Assembly (NCBI RefSeq): GCF_900101075.1 | Contig: NZ_FNFY01000021.1 | Location: 1 to 33,328 of the forward strand | Direction: 5' to 3' | DNA length: 33,328 bases | DNA from: Lacicoccus qingdaonensis | Lineage (GTDB): Bacteria; Bacillota; Bacilli; Staphylococcales; Salinicoccaceae | Shown here: one piece after another, positions 1-8,702 of the stretch | How positions within the stretch are numbered: position 1 is the stretch's first letter | Layout of the letters: every line of letters starts with the position of its first letter | The notes under the pieces: model-generated | Database searches by the model: none | What the model saw: only the letters and a program-made list of their open reading frames with translations | Told to the model about the DNA's origin: nothing | Program-made: the position numbers and the translations under genes

Positions 1-93
1 TTCAACCTCATTTATAGTTTTATAAATTTTTCTGCCATCATCTTCATAAAATATGTATTGTTTTGGGTAGATTATACTTTTTAAAGAATCCAT
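1..93 (-). CDS. 5' part of an unrecognised gene, cut by the window edge
   Basis: An ATG at 91-93 (minus strand) is preceded by a GGAGGG ribosome-binding site at 101-106 with 7 nt spacing, and the frame stays open for 31 codons to the edge. The visible N-terminus (MDSLKSIIYPKQYIFYED...) has no signal peptide and is not one I recognise; it is not the UDP-GlcNAc 2-epimerase that follows capO in staphylococcal cap operons. It lies downstream of capO on the same strand, separated by a hairpin, so it may belong to the same polysaccharide locus. The start is well supported; no function can be assigned. Confidence 0.5.
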   Translation of the reverse strand, partial: MDSLKSIIYPKQYIFYEDDGRKIYKTINEVE

Positions 94-130
94 TTATATT
101 CCCTCCAGAAAAGTTGTTCTATCAAAATAG

Positions 131-157
131 AACCGAATAGCATACTGCTATCCGGTT
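131..157 (-). terminator. Hairpin downstream of capO
   Basis: A 12-bp inverted repeat (AACCGAATAGCA / TGCTATCCGGTT, one mismatch) with a 3-nt loop sits just after the capO stop codon. On the minus strand it is followed by a short T-rich run (CTATTTTGAT). The tail is weak, so it may terminate only partially and allow read-through into the edge gene. Confidence 0.55.
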
Positions 158-165
158 TATTAATT

Positions 166-1419
166 TTAGAATTTTTGAATATTACCGTAATTGTAATATT
201 TAACTTCGTTAAAGCCGTCACCCATGACATTTTTCGTATCAAAGATTACTTTATCTTTCATCGTTTCAAAGTTTGAATCCGTCAGCATTTTGAATTCACT
301 GTGGTCACTCAATACAAGTACAAGTGAAGAATCCTGAACAGCTTCTTCTAAGTTTTTCTCCACAAAATCCATCTTCACATGAGGATCATAAGCATTTACT
401 TCAATGTTTTCTTCTTTTCTGAGTAATTCATAAATATCAAATGCCGGTGACTCACGGATATCATCTACGTCGCCTTTATATGTCAAACCGAACACCGTCA
501 CTTTTTTGGCATCTAATTTGTCCAGAATATACTTAGTGTAATCCACTACATATTCCGGCATTGATACATTGATATTGCGTGCCATCTGGATTAATGGGGA
601 CTGCTCTTGTGCTTCTGAAATAATGAAATAAGGATCCACTGCCAGGCAGTGGCCGCCAACACCAGGTCCCGGTGTGTGCATGTTGACCCGCGGATGTTTG
701 TTTGCCATTTCAATGACTTCATGCACATTAATATCCAAATGGTTACAAATTTTTGCAAGTTCATTTGCAAGGGCAATGTTTACATCTCTATATGTATTTT
801 CCATCAATTTGGACATTTCTGCCGTCTTTGCTTTAGTCTCGATCATTTCACCTTTAACGAACGTTCCATAGACTTTCTTACCCGCTTCAACACATGCAGA
901 TGTCATCCCGCCAATAATACGGTTGTTGTAAATCAGTTCTTCCATGATCTTACCCGGCAGTACACGTTCCGGACAATGGACAAGGTAAATATCTTCACCA
1001 ATTTTAAAGCCCTGCTTTTCAAGGTATGGGGCCACGTGATCATCCATGGTTCTCGGTGCAATTGTTGATTCTACGATAACCGTATCACCTTTTTTAAGTA
1101 AAGGGACGATGCTCTCCACACCTGACATTACAATTGAAATATCACATGATTTAAATTCATCTTCTTTGTTTGGCGTCGGAACCGCAATAATATAGGCCTC
1201 TGCTTCCTCCGCTTTAGTTGATGCACGGAACTTGCCTGTATCAAGCACCTCTTCCAGTGCTTCCTGTAATCCCGGCTCTTCTATATGGATTTGACCGCCA
1301 TTCAGCATATCCACCGCTTCCTGTTTAATATCCACTCCAACTACTTCCACACCATGTTTTGCGAACATAATAGATGTTGGTAAACCAATATAACCTAACC
1401 CAATCGTTGTTAACTTCAT
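166..1419 (-). CDS. capO: UDP-N-acetyl-D-mannosamine dehydrogenase (Cap5O/Cap8O-WecC type)
   Basis: Predicted cytosolic NAD-dependent enzyme that oxidises UDP-ManNAc to UDP-ManNAcA, the aminouronic acid precursor of several capsules and teichuronic-type polymers. The 417-residue protein starts with a Rossmann motif (GLGYIGLP, about residues 7-14). It carries the family active-site segment GVGGHCLAVDPY with catalytic Cys258 and the central NTYRDVNIALANE helix. A C-terminal UDP-binding segment contains FGLTYKGDVDDIRESPA. From memory it resembles S. aureus Cap8O along its whole length, including the start. It is the last gene of a three-gene minus-strand run with the degenerate capA/capB-like pair, about 34 nt after the capB-like stop. 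An AAGGTG motif lies upstream of the ATG. The family is certain; the exact polymer it serves is not known. Confidence 0.93.
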   Translation of the reverse strand: MKLTTIGLGYIGLPTSIMFAKHGVEVVGVDIKQEAVDMLNGGQIHIEEPGLQEALEEVLDTGKFRASTKAEEAEAYIIAVPTPNKEDEFKSCDISIVMSGVESIVPLLKKGDTVIVESTIAPRTMDDHVAPYLEKQGFKIGEDIYLVHCPERVLPGKIMEELIYNNRIIGGMTSACVEAGKKVYGTFVKGEMIETKAKTAEMSKLMENTYRDVNIALANELAKICNHLDINVHEVIEMANKHPRVNMHTPGPGVGGHCLAVDPYFIISEAQEQSPLIQMARNINVSMPEYVVDYTKYILDKLDAKKVTVFGLTYKGDVDDIRESPAFDIYELLRKEENIEVNAYDPHVKMDFVEKNLEEAVQDSSLVLVLSDHSEFKMLTDSNFETMKDKVIFDTKNVMGDGFNEVKYYNYGNIQKF

Positions 1420-1453
1420 TTAAAAGGACACCTTGCTTTCATAGAGTATAATT

Positions 1454-2089
1454 TTAATTATCTTTTCTTAGTATACCAAAACTTCTTATATTGAACACCT
1501 TAAATTTGTCAATATGTTTCTTTAATAAATATTTGTCATTATTCTTACTATTTACTATAGTTATCGCACTGTCAGACAGCTCATATATATTTGCATAATA
1601 ATTGAACGACTTCGTTTCCGGTCCGACCACCATCAACAAATCATAATAATTTGTCAGTGGCTGAAGTTTACTTTTCAAATCATACTGGTTTACAGTTGTG
1701 GCAAATTCATCCTCATCAATTTCTTCGATATCCATTGCGTCCAAATCATCATATTGAGTACGTGTAATTGCCTCACTGATATAGGCTGAGTTTTTCAATT
1801 GTGAAATCAAAGATGCTTTCTGCTCTGTATGTAAATATTCATTGATACAGTCTGTATTAAGATGGTCCAGATTGACCAGCAGCACTTTCTTCTTCAACTG
1901 TGTGAGCAGGAACCCGATATGTACTGCCGACTCGATCGTCGCTTCCCTGTTATCGATTGAACTAAACAATACAGATTTGTAATTTCTTTCTTCCACGCCG
2001 TTTTTTATCACTATAGCAGTTTCATATAAATGACTTAATGTATTTTCAGAAATCTCATTCGTTGATTTATTACTTTGACTGCGCTGCAT
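1454..2089 (-). CDS. Degenerate CpsD/CapB-type BY-kinase-like protein
   Basis: This 211-residue soluble protein has the layout of a bacterial tyrosine kinase/ParA-like ATPase of capsule loci, but the nucleotide-binding elements are eroded. The expected Walker A (SSxxGEGKST) reads SSIDNREATIES at residues 43-54 and lacks the P-loop Gly and Lys. The A' strand is VLLVNLDHL (69-77) rather than the usual LLIDxDxR. The Walker B region YDLLMVVGPE (149-158) has no DTPP. There is no C-terminal tyrosine cluster. It is probably catalytically inactive but kept as a full-length frame with a strong ribosome-binding site (AGGAGG, 6 nt before ATG) that overlaps the stop codon of the upstream capA-like gene. 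That overlap suggests coupled expression. A role as a scaffold with the Wzz-like neighbour is inference. Confidence 0.65.
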   Translation of the reverse strand: MQRSQSNKSTNEISENTLSHLYETAIVIKNGVEERNYKSVLFSSIDNREATIESAVHIGFLLTQLKKKVLLVNLDHLNTDCINEYLHTEQKASLISQLKNSAYISEAITRTQYDDLDAMDIEEIDEDEFATTVNQYDLKSKLQPLTNYYDLLMVVGPETKSFNYYANIYELSDSAITIVNSKNNDKYLLKKHIDKFKVFNIRSFGILRKDN

Positions 2090-2099
2090 GTTTAGCCTC

Positions 2100-2618
2100 C
2101 TAAAAAGTTCCTAATGTTTTTTCGCCCAAATAGTATTCATAGTCTTCATCTGTAGAAATGTTTTTATTTAACAGTGAGACTACCAGCCCAATAATCAGAC
2201 CGACGAATAGAAACAGTACGATTATGAATATTTTAAGCGCATTATTTTCAACCTGATAAATGTTTGCACCACTTGTATCGGCCACTGAATAGCCCTGTTC
2301 ACTAATGATATTCTCCACTTGTGTTTTTACTGCCTCAATACTGCTTCTGCTGTCAGTATGTATATTCAATTGCAGTATATTAGCGCCGGGCTGCTGACTG
2401 ATCAACGCAGTCTTTTCAATGGACTGGTTATTCACATTTTCGTTCAACAACGTGTTCAATTCACCACTTGTATTTGGTGAAACATCACCTTCTATTGTAT
2501 AATGTTCTTCGTACTCATAAGATGCGGCGGGAATCACCAGATTAATCAGCGTACCGATCACGCCAAAGATTAAAACGAATATTATGACATTCAAAGCATT
2601 TTTCTTTAAAAAGTACAT
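2100..2618 (-). CDS. CapA/Wzz-like chain-length or BY-kinase modulator protein
   Basis: The 172-residue protein has two transmembrane segments (about residues 9-30 and 128-150) around a short, mainly extracytoplasmic loop. Its cytoplasmic tail ends TDEDYEYYLGEKTLGTF, resembling the D(E)DVE..LG...LGTI tail by which CapA-type proteins contact their BY-kinase. It is smaller than a typical Wzz/CapA and has no clear PxxP motif. I chose the ATG at 2616-2618, because GAGGAG lies 7 nt upstream; a TTG two codons earlier is less likely. The stop TAG (2100-2102) is part of the ribosome-binding site of the following CapB-like gene, consistent with the two acting together. A role in polymer length control in the capO operon is inference. 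Confidence 0.65.
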   Translation of the reverse strand: MYFLKKNALNVIIFVLIFGVIGTLINLVIPAASYEYEEHYTIEGDVSPNTSGELNTLLNENVNNQSIEKTALISQQPGANILQLNIHTDSRSSIEAVKTQVENIISEQGYSVADTSGANIYQVENNALKIFIIVLFLFVGLIIGLVVSLLNKNISTDEDYEYYLGEKTLGTF

Positions 2619-2711
2619 AGTCAATCTCCTCTAGTCTTTATACAAATATTATTATACTATTATATGAATCATTTATAAATTAATGATACTAAATTTTGAG
2701 GTGCAATGTTA

Positions 2712-3923
2712 ATGAAAATCGATATAATCGGAAGTAAATTTACCAGGAAGCTGACAGAGTTTAAAAACTTCCGCTTCGAAGTGAACAATATAGTGGAGGG
2801 TCAAAGTATACTCTCATTACTATCAGATCCATATGAAGTGACGATGAAAGACATCAACACGACTGATTTAAATGATATTACGGTTGCTTACCGTGACTTA
2901 AACAAATTACTCTATTCCAATCTGAAAAATTCTGATTCAGAAATTTTGCTTATCGAGTTATTGAGTGAATTGAACAGTATCTCTGAATTCAGGCATTCCT
3001 ATTATAATACTTCTTCTTTAGAGCTGCTGAACGAAGAGATAGAGTATGAAACATTATCAAATATCGAGAAATTCAGAGCATTACAAAGATATATTGATGA
3101 ATTTTTAAGACTGATAAAGCAGTATGACAAGGTGATTTTTATAAAAATATTGCCAAAAGAACAAGAACAGAAAGATTTTATCGAAGGTTTATATAAAACG
3201 CTTGAAGACAATGTCGAACAGAAACTGATATTGACAGTTGATAACGATGACCTGGATGAAAACTTGGAAGCACCTCTGGAATTTTACAACAAAGTCAATG
3301 ATGATTTAAGGAAATTTTCGTCCGACAATTATTATAATCAATTGTTATTTGATGAATCTCTGGTAGAAAATAAGCTTTCAGTTTATATAAACCATGTAGA
3401 AGAAAGAGAATATATTTATGAATTATACAAGAACGGAAAACCATTTAAATCATCTGACCCTACAACCAATAGATATTTTGAGTTCCAGCTGGATGAGCCT
3501 GCTAAATACAGAATAAGAGTGAATCTGACCAGCGAAGAAGTTAATCCAAGATTTTCCCAAACATATGAGTTTAACCCGGATAATATTATTTCCAGTCTTA
3601 AAAGTGATTCAGAGTATGTAGAGATACCTTCCTCCGAGAATAGATGGATGCTGAATGCTATATTGCAAAAGTATGAGTTCCAAGGACTAATAGGAAACGC
3701 GTACCTGTACCCGAATGGGTATTCAAACTATAAAGTGTTTCTTCCCGAAGAAATTAATGGACAATATATTAAAAAAGAGGATTTATTTAATAGTGCATTA
3801 AATATTATTTCTGAGATGACTGAAGAAGAATTTGAATATTTCAAAACTAATAATGATGATTTAATAAGAGGAAATCCTTTAATGCTCGAGTTTTTAAATT
3901 ATTTACAAATGAAAGTTCAATAA
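2712..3923 (+). CDS. DUF6270-like protein with a C-terminal beta-rich part
   Basis: A 403-residue soluble protein with no signal peptide. The N-terminus (MKIDIIGSKFTRKL) matches the DUF6270 opening, usually IGSCVTRD, but the Cys and Asp of that motif are replaced. The following pattern (..EGQSILSLLSDP.. and DLNKLLYSNL...EILLIELLSELNSI) also fits the family. Residues of about 225-290 look like an Ig/fibronectin-like strand repeat (YELYKNGKPF...YFEFQLDEPAKYRIRVNL). The ATG at 2712 is favoured over 2706, since GAGGTG at 2698-2703 is 8 nt away. It is divergent from the capA-like operon and convergent with tagH, with which it shares a terminator. DUF6270 proteins are common in surface-glycan loci; their reaction is not known to me. 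Confidence 0.5.
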   Translation: MKIDIIGSKFTRKLTEFKNFRFEVNNIVEGQSILSLLSDPYEVTMKDINTTDLNDITVAYRDLNKLLYSNLKNSDSEILLIELLSELNSISEFRHSYYNTSSLELLNEEIEYETLSNIEKFRALQRYIDEFLRLIKQYDKVIFIKILPKEQEQKDFIEGLYKTLEDNVEQKLILTVDNDDLDENLEAPLEFYNKVNDDLRKFSSDNYYNQLLFDESLVENKLSVYINHVEEREYIYELYKNGKPFKSSDPTTNRYFEFQLDEPAKYRIRVNLTSEEVNPRFSQTYEFNPDNIISSLKSDSEYVEIPSSENRWMLNAILQKYEFQGLIGNAYLYPNGYSNYKVFLPEEINGQYIKKEDLFNSALNIISEMTEEEFEYFKTNNDDLIRGNPLMLEFLNYLQMKVQ

Positions 3924-3951
3924 AGTATGTTTTAAGTTTCTCATCAAATTT

Positions 3952-3994
3952 ATAGCCAATTTCCAGGGAACAAGAAGATCTGGAAATTGGCTAT
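3952..3994. terminator. Bidirectional hairpin between the DUF6270-like gene and tagH
   Basis: A perfect 15-bp stem (3952-3966 with 3980-3994) and a 13-nt loop lie between two convergent genes. T-tracts are short on both sides, but position and stem strength support a shared terminator. Confidence 0.7.
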
Positions 3995-3999
3995 TTATG

Positions 4000-4911
4000 T
4001 TATAGAATACTGAGAATTTGTCCATAGACACCTAAAGCAAAAATACTAAAAAAACCAAGTCCTATGAACATATTGAAAAATGAGAATTCATCTTTATTGA
4101 TTTTGAAGTGTTTACTTTTTTCTTTTTGAAGTGTTAACATCTTCTCTTTATATTCTAACTGCTCATCTTTAGTCAAGTTTTTAAACTGGTTTACGAACTC
4201 TGAATATTGATCGACCACTGCATCTACCTCGTCAAATTTTTCTACTTCGCCATATTGTATCCATACTGCTTTGTTACACCAGTTTCTAACTTGACTTGCT
4301 GAATGAGAGACAAAGAAAATTGTTTTACCCTGTTCCTGGAATTCTTTAATTTTGACTAAGCACTTATCAGCAAATGTTTCATCACCCACCGAAAGAGCTT
4401 CATCTATTATTAAAACATCAGGGTCCGTATGAATAGCAATGGCAAAGCCTAACTTTGCCCTCATACCGCTGGAATACGTTTTTATAGGTTGCTCTAAAAA
4501 CTCTCCCAGCTCACTAAAATCCTTGATATCTTCAAATTTTTCTTCAATTTCCACTTCTGTCAGACCATGCATTAAGCATTTCATTTTAATATTTTCAATC
4601 CCATTTAAATCCTGATTCAAACCAGCATTAATAGCAATTAATGAACTTTTGCCTTTAATTGATATATTTCCTGCTGTTGGTTCAGTGACTTCGCCCAATA
4701 AATCAGATAAAGTTGTTTTTCCCGATCCATTTAAGCCAAGTATTCCAACAGAATCACCGGACATCACTTCAAAATTAATATCTTTAAGTGCAAAAAAAGG
4801 TTTCTGTTTATATATTTTTCCAAATGTAAACAAAGATATAATTTTAGAGATTTTATCTTTATTTAGATCATATACTTTCGATAAATTTTCCACTTTTACT
4901 TTATATGTCAT
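4000..4911 (-). CDS. tagH: Teichoic acid export ABC ATPase TagH/TarH
   Basis: ATP-binding subunit of the wall teichoic acid (or related polyol/glycan) flippase. Walker A GLNGSGKTT is at about residues 59-67, the ABC signature YSSGM at 146-150, Walker B VLIIDE at 166-171 and the H-loop His at 203. The extra N-terminal KVYDLNKDKI...PFFALKDI segment is characteristic of TagH-type polysaccharide ABC ATPases. The protein has 303 residues. Beyond the ATPase core there is a charged helix (240-275) and a final hydrophobic segment (about 278-302) that looks like a membrane anchor. S. aureus TarH lacks such a tail; B. subtilis TagH has a longer one. It follows tagG by 36 nt and forms the end of the glycosyltransferase-tagGH run. 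Confidence 0.9.
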   Translation of the reverse strand: MTYKVKVENLSKVYDLNKDKISKIISLFTFGKIYKQKPFFALKDINFEVMSGDSVGILGLNGSGKTTLSDLLGEVTEPTAGNISIKGKSSLIAINAGLNQDLNGIENIKMKCLMHGLTEVEIEEKFEDIKDFSELGEFLEQPIKTYSSGMRAKLGFAIAIHTDPDVLIIDEALSVGDETFADKCLVKIKEFQEQGKTIFFVSHSASQVRNWCNKAVWIQYGEVEKFDEVDAVVDQYSEFVNQFKNLTKDEQLEYKEKMLTLQKEKSKHFKINKDEFSFFNMFIGLGFFSIFALGVYGQILSIL

Positions 4912-4947
4912 TTTCTCTCACCTATAATATTTAAAATTATTCAATAT

Positions 4948-5757
4948 TTATAAATAATCAATAATCTTTTTCCTAAACCTGTAATGGATATGGACGCCTA
5001 TATAAAATAAAAATAAAGTTAGCCCCCAAAAAAATAAATGATCGGTCCAACCCCCATAAAATGGGCTATCCGTTCTCACTAAAGCTGTCCTGTAATTCAT
5101 AACTAAATATGCAAATGGATTAAATTTAGCAATATTTTGTAACAGTGCATTGGCTTCTTCTAAAGACCAGAAAATTGGTGTCATGAAGAAAAACATTCTG
5201 ATAACATTAGTTATAACATTTTTAACATCTCTTACGAGTATTGTTAAAGTTGAGAGGATGAGTCCCAAACTGTAAACAAAAATTGTTGAAGCAAATAAGA
5301 AATAAAAAAAAGATAAATAATTAGCTAATGAACCATAGCTGTTAAACACTGAAATAATAAGAACTATAGATGTTGTTATTATAACATTTCTTATTCCCCC
5401 GACCAGAGTGATACTCAAGAGGATACTTGATGGAAACTTCATTTTCGTGACCAGACCAATTTGAGATTGAATCGATCCACTCAAAGAGTTTATCATTCCT
5501 GATAAAAACATCCATGGAAACAAACCAGTTATTAGATGCACAATAAAAGGCAGTCCTCCTACATCACCTCTGTCACCTCTTAAACCAAGTCCGAAAACAA
5601 CATAAAAAACCGCGACTTGCAGAAGTGGTTGAAGTATATTCCACAGAACACCAAGATAATGGCCAGCATAGGCCGACTTTAAATTATAGGCACTCAAGCT
5701 AATAATAAGTTTTCTGTTTATCCATTGTTCTTTTAACATTTGAAAAACACTATACAT
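4948..5757 (-). CDS. tagG: Teichoic acid export ABC permease TagG/TarG
   Basis: ABC-2-type permease of 269 residues, the usual length for staphylococcal TarG. It has six predicted membrane segments after a cytoplasmic N-terminus (FQMLKEQWINRKLI), the family motif YAGHYLGVLWNILQPLLQ near residues 30-47, and the C-terminal FNPFAYLVMNYR segment. With TagH it would move lipid-linked polymer across the membrane before attachment to peptidoglycan by LCP enzymes such as the one at 17999-19462. A GAGGA ribosome-binding site lies about 8 nt before the ATG. The 119-nt gap to the upstream glycosyltransferase leaves room for a separate promoter. Confidence 0.9.
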   Translation of the reverse strand: MYSVFQMLKEQWINRKLIISLSAYNLKSAYAGHYLGVLWNILQPLLQVAVFYVVFGLGLRGDRGDVGGLPFIVHLITGLFPWMFLSGMINSLSGSIQSQIGLVTKMKFPSSILLSITLVGGIRNVIITTSIVLIISVFNSYGSLANYLSFFYFLFASTIFVYSLGLILSTLTILVRDVKNVITNVIRMFFFMTPIFWSLEEANALLQNIAKFNPFAYLVMNYRTALVRTDSPFYGGWTDHLFFWGLTLFLFYIGVHIHYRFRKKIIDYL

Positions 5758-5820
5758 ATAAAGTTCCTCAATTCAATTTTTACTCTTTTAAAAAACGCAA
5801 AAAATATTTACTAACAACTA

Positions 5821-5849
5821 ATTATAATCTCTTTGATTAAATGAATCAC
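5821..5849 (-). promoter_or_regulatory. Possible tagGH promoter
   Basis: On the minus strand a TATAAT (plus-strand 5821-5826) lies in the gap upstream of tagG, with GTGATT 17 nt further upstream as a weak -35. The -10 is perfect but the region is AT-rich, so chance occurrence is possible. Confidence 0.35.
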
Positions 5850-5876
5850 TAAAAATATAATTGATTCCTTACGAGA

Positions 5877-8684
5877 TTAAGGCTTAATTTTATAAGCTGT
5901 TAAGATTAATGATATTATTGTAGACCAGTCTCTGTTATTCACTACCCAAGATCTTGCATTATCACCAATTTCGCTGTTATCAATAATTTTTATAATCGAC
6001 TCAGTTAATTTTTCAAGGTTTTCCGCTTCAAATATCTGTCCAGTGATACCTTCAATTACCATTTCCTGAAGAGCATCAACATCACTGACTACCACTTTTT
6101 TCTCCATCGCCATCGCTTCATACGTTTTTAATGGTGTAACCAGTCTGCATACTAAATCATCTGTCCGTGCAAATGGTGCCACATCAATTACAGAATAATA
6201 CTTGGATATTTCCTCATGTGACACTCTCCCGGTAAAAATCACATAATCCTGCAAATCCAGTTTTTCAGTCAAAGACTGCAAATAACTTCTATACTGTCCA
6301 TCTCCGACGATAAGTAATTTGAATTTTTTATCTAAATCCATTCGATTATTTAAATTCTTCATTGCTTTTATCACTAAATCTAAACCTTCATAGCTCGTGA
6401 TAGATCCGATAAAACCCAAAACATGGTATTTTTTCAAATTATACTTTCTAATGATTTCATCATTTTTTTCTATCGGAGCAATTGAAGAGGTATCCACTCC
6501 ATTTGGAATGACAGTGATTTTAGATTCATCAATGCCATGGTCTATCAGGTATGTCTTAAGAGACTCACTGATACAAAATACTTCATCAGCAATTTCGCAG
6601 CAGTTAAATTCCTGCTGTTCCTGTAAATTAAAGCGGTCTGAATTCTGGAAACCATCAATTTTGGAGCTTTGAGTATGATGCCACATGCCTCTCACTTCAT
6701 ATATTGTTTTAATACCTAAACTCTTTCCGAGCTGAAGTGAAGGTAATGCATTTTGATAATTTGATGCAGCATGTATAATACCTGGTTTTTCTGCATTTAT
6801 AATATTTTTAATCTCTCTGGCATAAGCGTAAAAATAATTCAATATCGGAGTTTTATTTGTTAAATATTTATCCGATCGGTCTATATAATATGTCTGAACA
6901 CCATTAATCGGTTCTTTTGGTATGTCATAACTTTCATGAACGGGTGACCAGCCTAATCTTGTTGTAACTACCGGTTTAAATCCCCGCTCTTTAACTCTTT
7001 TGATAATCTCGTTCGAACGTATTGTATAACCATTCACAACAGGCAGAGCTTTGTTTAAGACGAATAAAACCTTATCATTATCCTTCTCGATATCTGCCTC
7101 AATCAACTCAGCCGGCAAAGTCCAATGCTGTTTTAAAAACCGATACTCCTGCTCAGCCATTTTAAATTCACCAGGAAATATCCTTTCTGGATTTATCCTT
7201 TTAAGTTTTACTATAAACTCATATCTTTTAGTAATATTCCCAAGTATATGATGGGCCCTGATTAATCCTCTTAATACATCCGGATTATTTGCCTTAATAT
7301 CATAAGCTTTCTCTGCCTCATATAAAGACTGTTGATATCTTTTAGTATTGAACAAAAATTTTGCCAGTTGTACGTGCATTTTTAACTGGCGGTCTTTCGT
7401 TCTATTTTTAAACAGTGATATTATTTTCTCGTTCTGATCAGTCATATAATATTGTTTGGCCAATACAATGCTGTGAGAAATCTTAACATTATTTTTCTCA
7501 ATATATTTCATGATATATTTCGGCAGAATATTTTCATCATCAATACTGTTCAATTGTTTAATAACAAAATTATAAATACGTTTCTGCTGTTTTTTTTCGA
7601 ACGTATCATGCACAAATTTATCCATTTGTATTTTGTTTGATACATCCGTAAACAAATTCACATTATAAAATACAGGTTCCAGTTTGCGATTTTTTTTAAA
7701 CAACTCACTTACAGAGTCATTGGACAGGTCCAGTCGATTTTCAATGATTAATCTTCTGATGGAAAAAATATGCTGATGTGTCAGCTGTGTTTTGTGGAGT
7801 TTCTGAACAATATCACGAATAAGCTTTTGTGATTGTTCCCCGACATACAACTGATTCAATACATTCTGCAGTTGTATAGATTCGTCTGATTCATCTGCAA
7901 AACTGAAATCCAGTTTATAGATTGCTGCCGGATCTATGTAGTGAAGTAAAGTCTGTTCAGCATTTATGTATGGTACAAATTCCTCATTCAGAATTTTTAC
8001 CACGTCATTTTTCTCAAAAAATTGATTAATAATCAAAACATAACCCAGACTCTGCATCTGTCCGTTCTGATTATCTATGTATGTTTTATATTCTTTTATA
8101 TTCGTATATTCAGTTCCGCCCAATTCTAATATCTTATCTTTATATTGTCTCCAGTTGTATTTATAAAAGACATCGTCTTTAGCCGCTTCAAGATCTTCAT
8201 ATAATGCTTCATTATTTATTTGAAAGTTTTTAAAAAGATATTCTGCATCCTCGAAATTATTTCTCGATACCAGGTATTTAATCAAAGTACGCTGCTGTCT
8301 GTCATTTAGATTTTCTAGTACATCATTCCCATACTTTGACAGTGTGATGATACTCTTGAAATCTTTAAGGTCATAAAGCAGACGGACTTTCAAGTTTAAA
8401 ATGTCTGGATTATTGTCATTCGCAATATAACTGTACGCTCTTTTATAGTTTCTTTCATGCCGGTGTACCAGTGCCTTTAAATAAGCCTGATACTGGGTGT
8501 TTACATTGCTTCGCTCGATTATTTCAAGAATCGGCGCATGATTTGAACTTCTTAAATATAGACTGATTCCAGGTTCTTTGGCACCGATCTTCATCGATAA
8601 ACTCTTTTTAAAAAAACCTCTCGCAAAGGTCGGCATATTCAGTTTGAAAGATATGTATGACAGGAATCCATATAAATAGTTCAT
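5877..8684 (-). CDS. Large glycosyltransferase: TPR-like N-terminal half plus GT4 domain
   Basis: A 935-residue protein, more than twice the size of a normal GT4 enzyme. About the first 500 residues are helical and TPR-like (for example QLAKFLFNTKRYQQSLYEAEKAYDIKANNPDVLRGLIRAHH). The last 400 form a GT-B fold: an acceptor domain beginning at VLFVLNKALPVVNGYTIRSN, EVRGMWHH, and then a nucleotide-sugar domain with VIPNGVDTS, LGFIGSITSYEGLD, LKLLIVGDG-type strands and the E-x7-E region TYEAMAMEKKVVVSD. There is no signal peptide, so it is presumably cytosolic or peripheral. I chose the ATG giving MNYLYGF, because AGGAG sits 7 nt upstream. It is 18 nt downstream of another GT4 gene and upstream of tagGH, suggesting a late transfer step in polymer assembly. 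Substrate is unknown. Confidence 0.8.
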   Translation of the reverse strand: MNYLYGFLSYISFKLNMPTFARGFFKKSLSMKIGAKEPGISLYLRSSNHAPILEIIERSNVNTQYQAYLKALVHRHERNYKRAYSYIANDNNPDILNLKVRLLYDLKDFKSIITLSKYGNDVLENLNDRQQRTLIKYLVSRNNFEDAEYLFKNFQINNEALYEDLEAAKDDVFYKYNWRQYKDKILELGGTEYTNIKEYKTYIDNQNGQMQSLGYVLIINQFFEKNDVVKILNEEFVPYINAEQTLLHYIDPAAIYKLDFSFADESDESIQLQNVLNQLYVGEQSQKLIRDIVQKLHKTQLTHQHIFSIRRLIIENRLDLSNDSVSELFKKNRKLEPVFYNVNLFTDVSNKIQMDKFVHDTFEKKQQKRIYNFVIKQLNSIDDENILPKYIMKYIEKNNVKISHSIVLAKQYYMTDQNEKIISLFKNRTKDRQLKMHVQLAKFLFNTKRYQQSLYEAEKAYDIKANNPDVLRGLIRAHHILGNITKRYEFIVKLKRINPERIFPGEFKMAEQEYRFLKQHWTLPAELIEADIEKDNDKVLFVLNKALPVVNGYTIRSNEIIKRVKERGFKPVVTTRLGWSPVHESYDIPKEPINGVQTYYIDRSDKYLTNKTPILNYFYAYAREIKNIINAEKPGIIHAASNYQNALPSLQLGKSLGIKTIYEVRGMWHHTQSSKIDGFQNSDRFNLQEQQEFNCCEIADEVFCISESLKTYLIDHGIDESKITVIPNGVDTSSIAPIEKNDEIIRKYNLKKYHVLGFIGSITSYEGLDLVIKAMKNLNNRMDLDKKFKLLIVGDGQYRSYLQSLTEKLDLQDYVIFTGRVSHEEISKYYSVIDVAPFARTDDLVCRLVTPLKTYEAMAMEKKVVVSDVDALQEMVIEGITGQIFEAENLEKLTESIIKIIDNSEIGDNARSWVVNNRDWSTIISLILTAYKIKP

Positions 8685-8702
8685 ACTCATTCTCCTAGTA
8701 GG

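Noticed and set aside
1454-2089. Functional capsule tyrosine kinase CapB
   Set aside because: No P-loop Gly/Lys, altered A' and B motifs, and no C-terminal tyrosine cluster.
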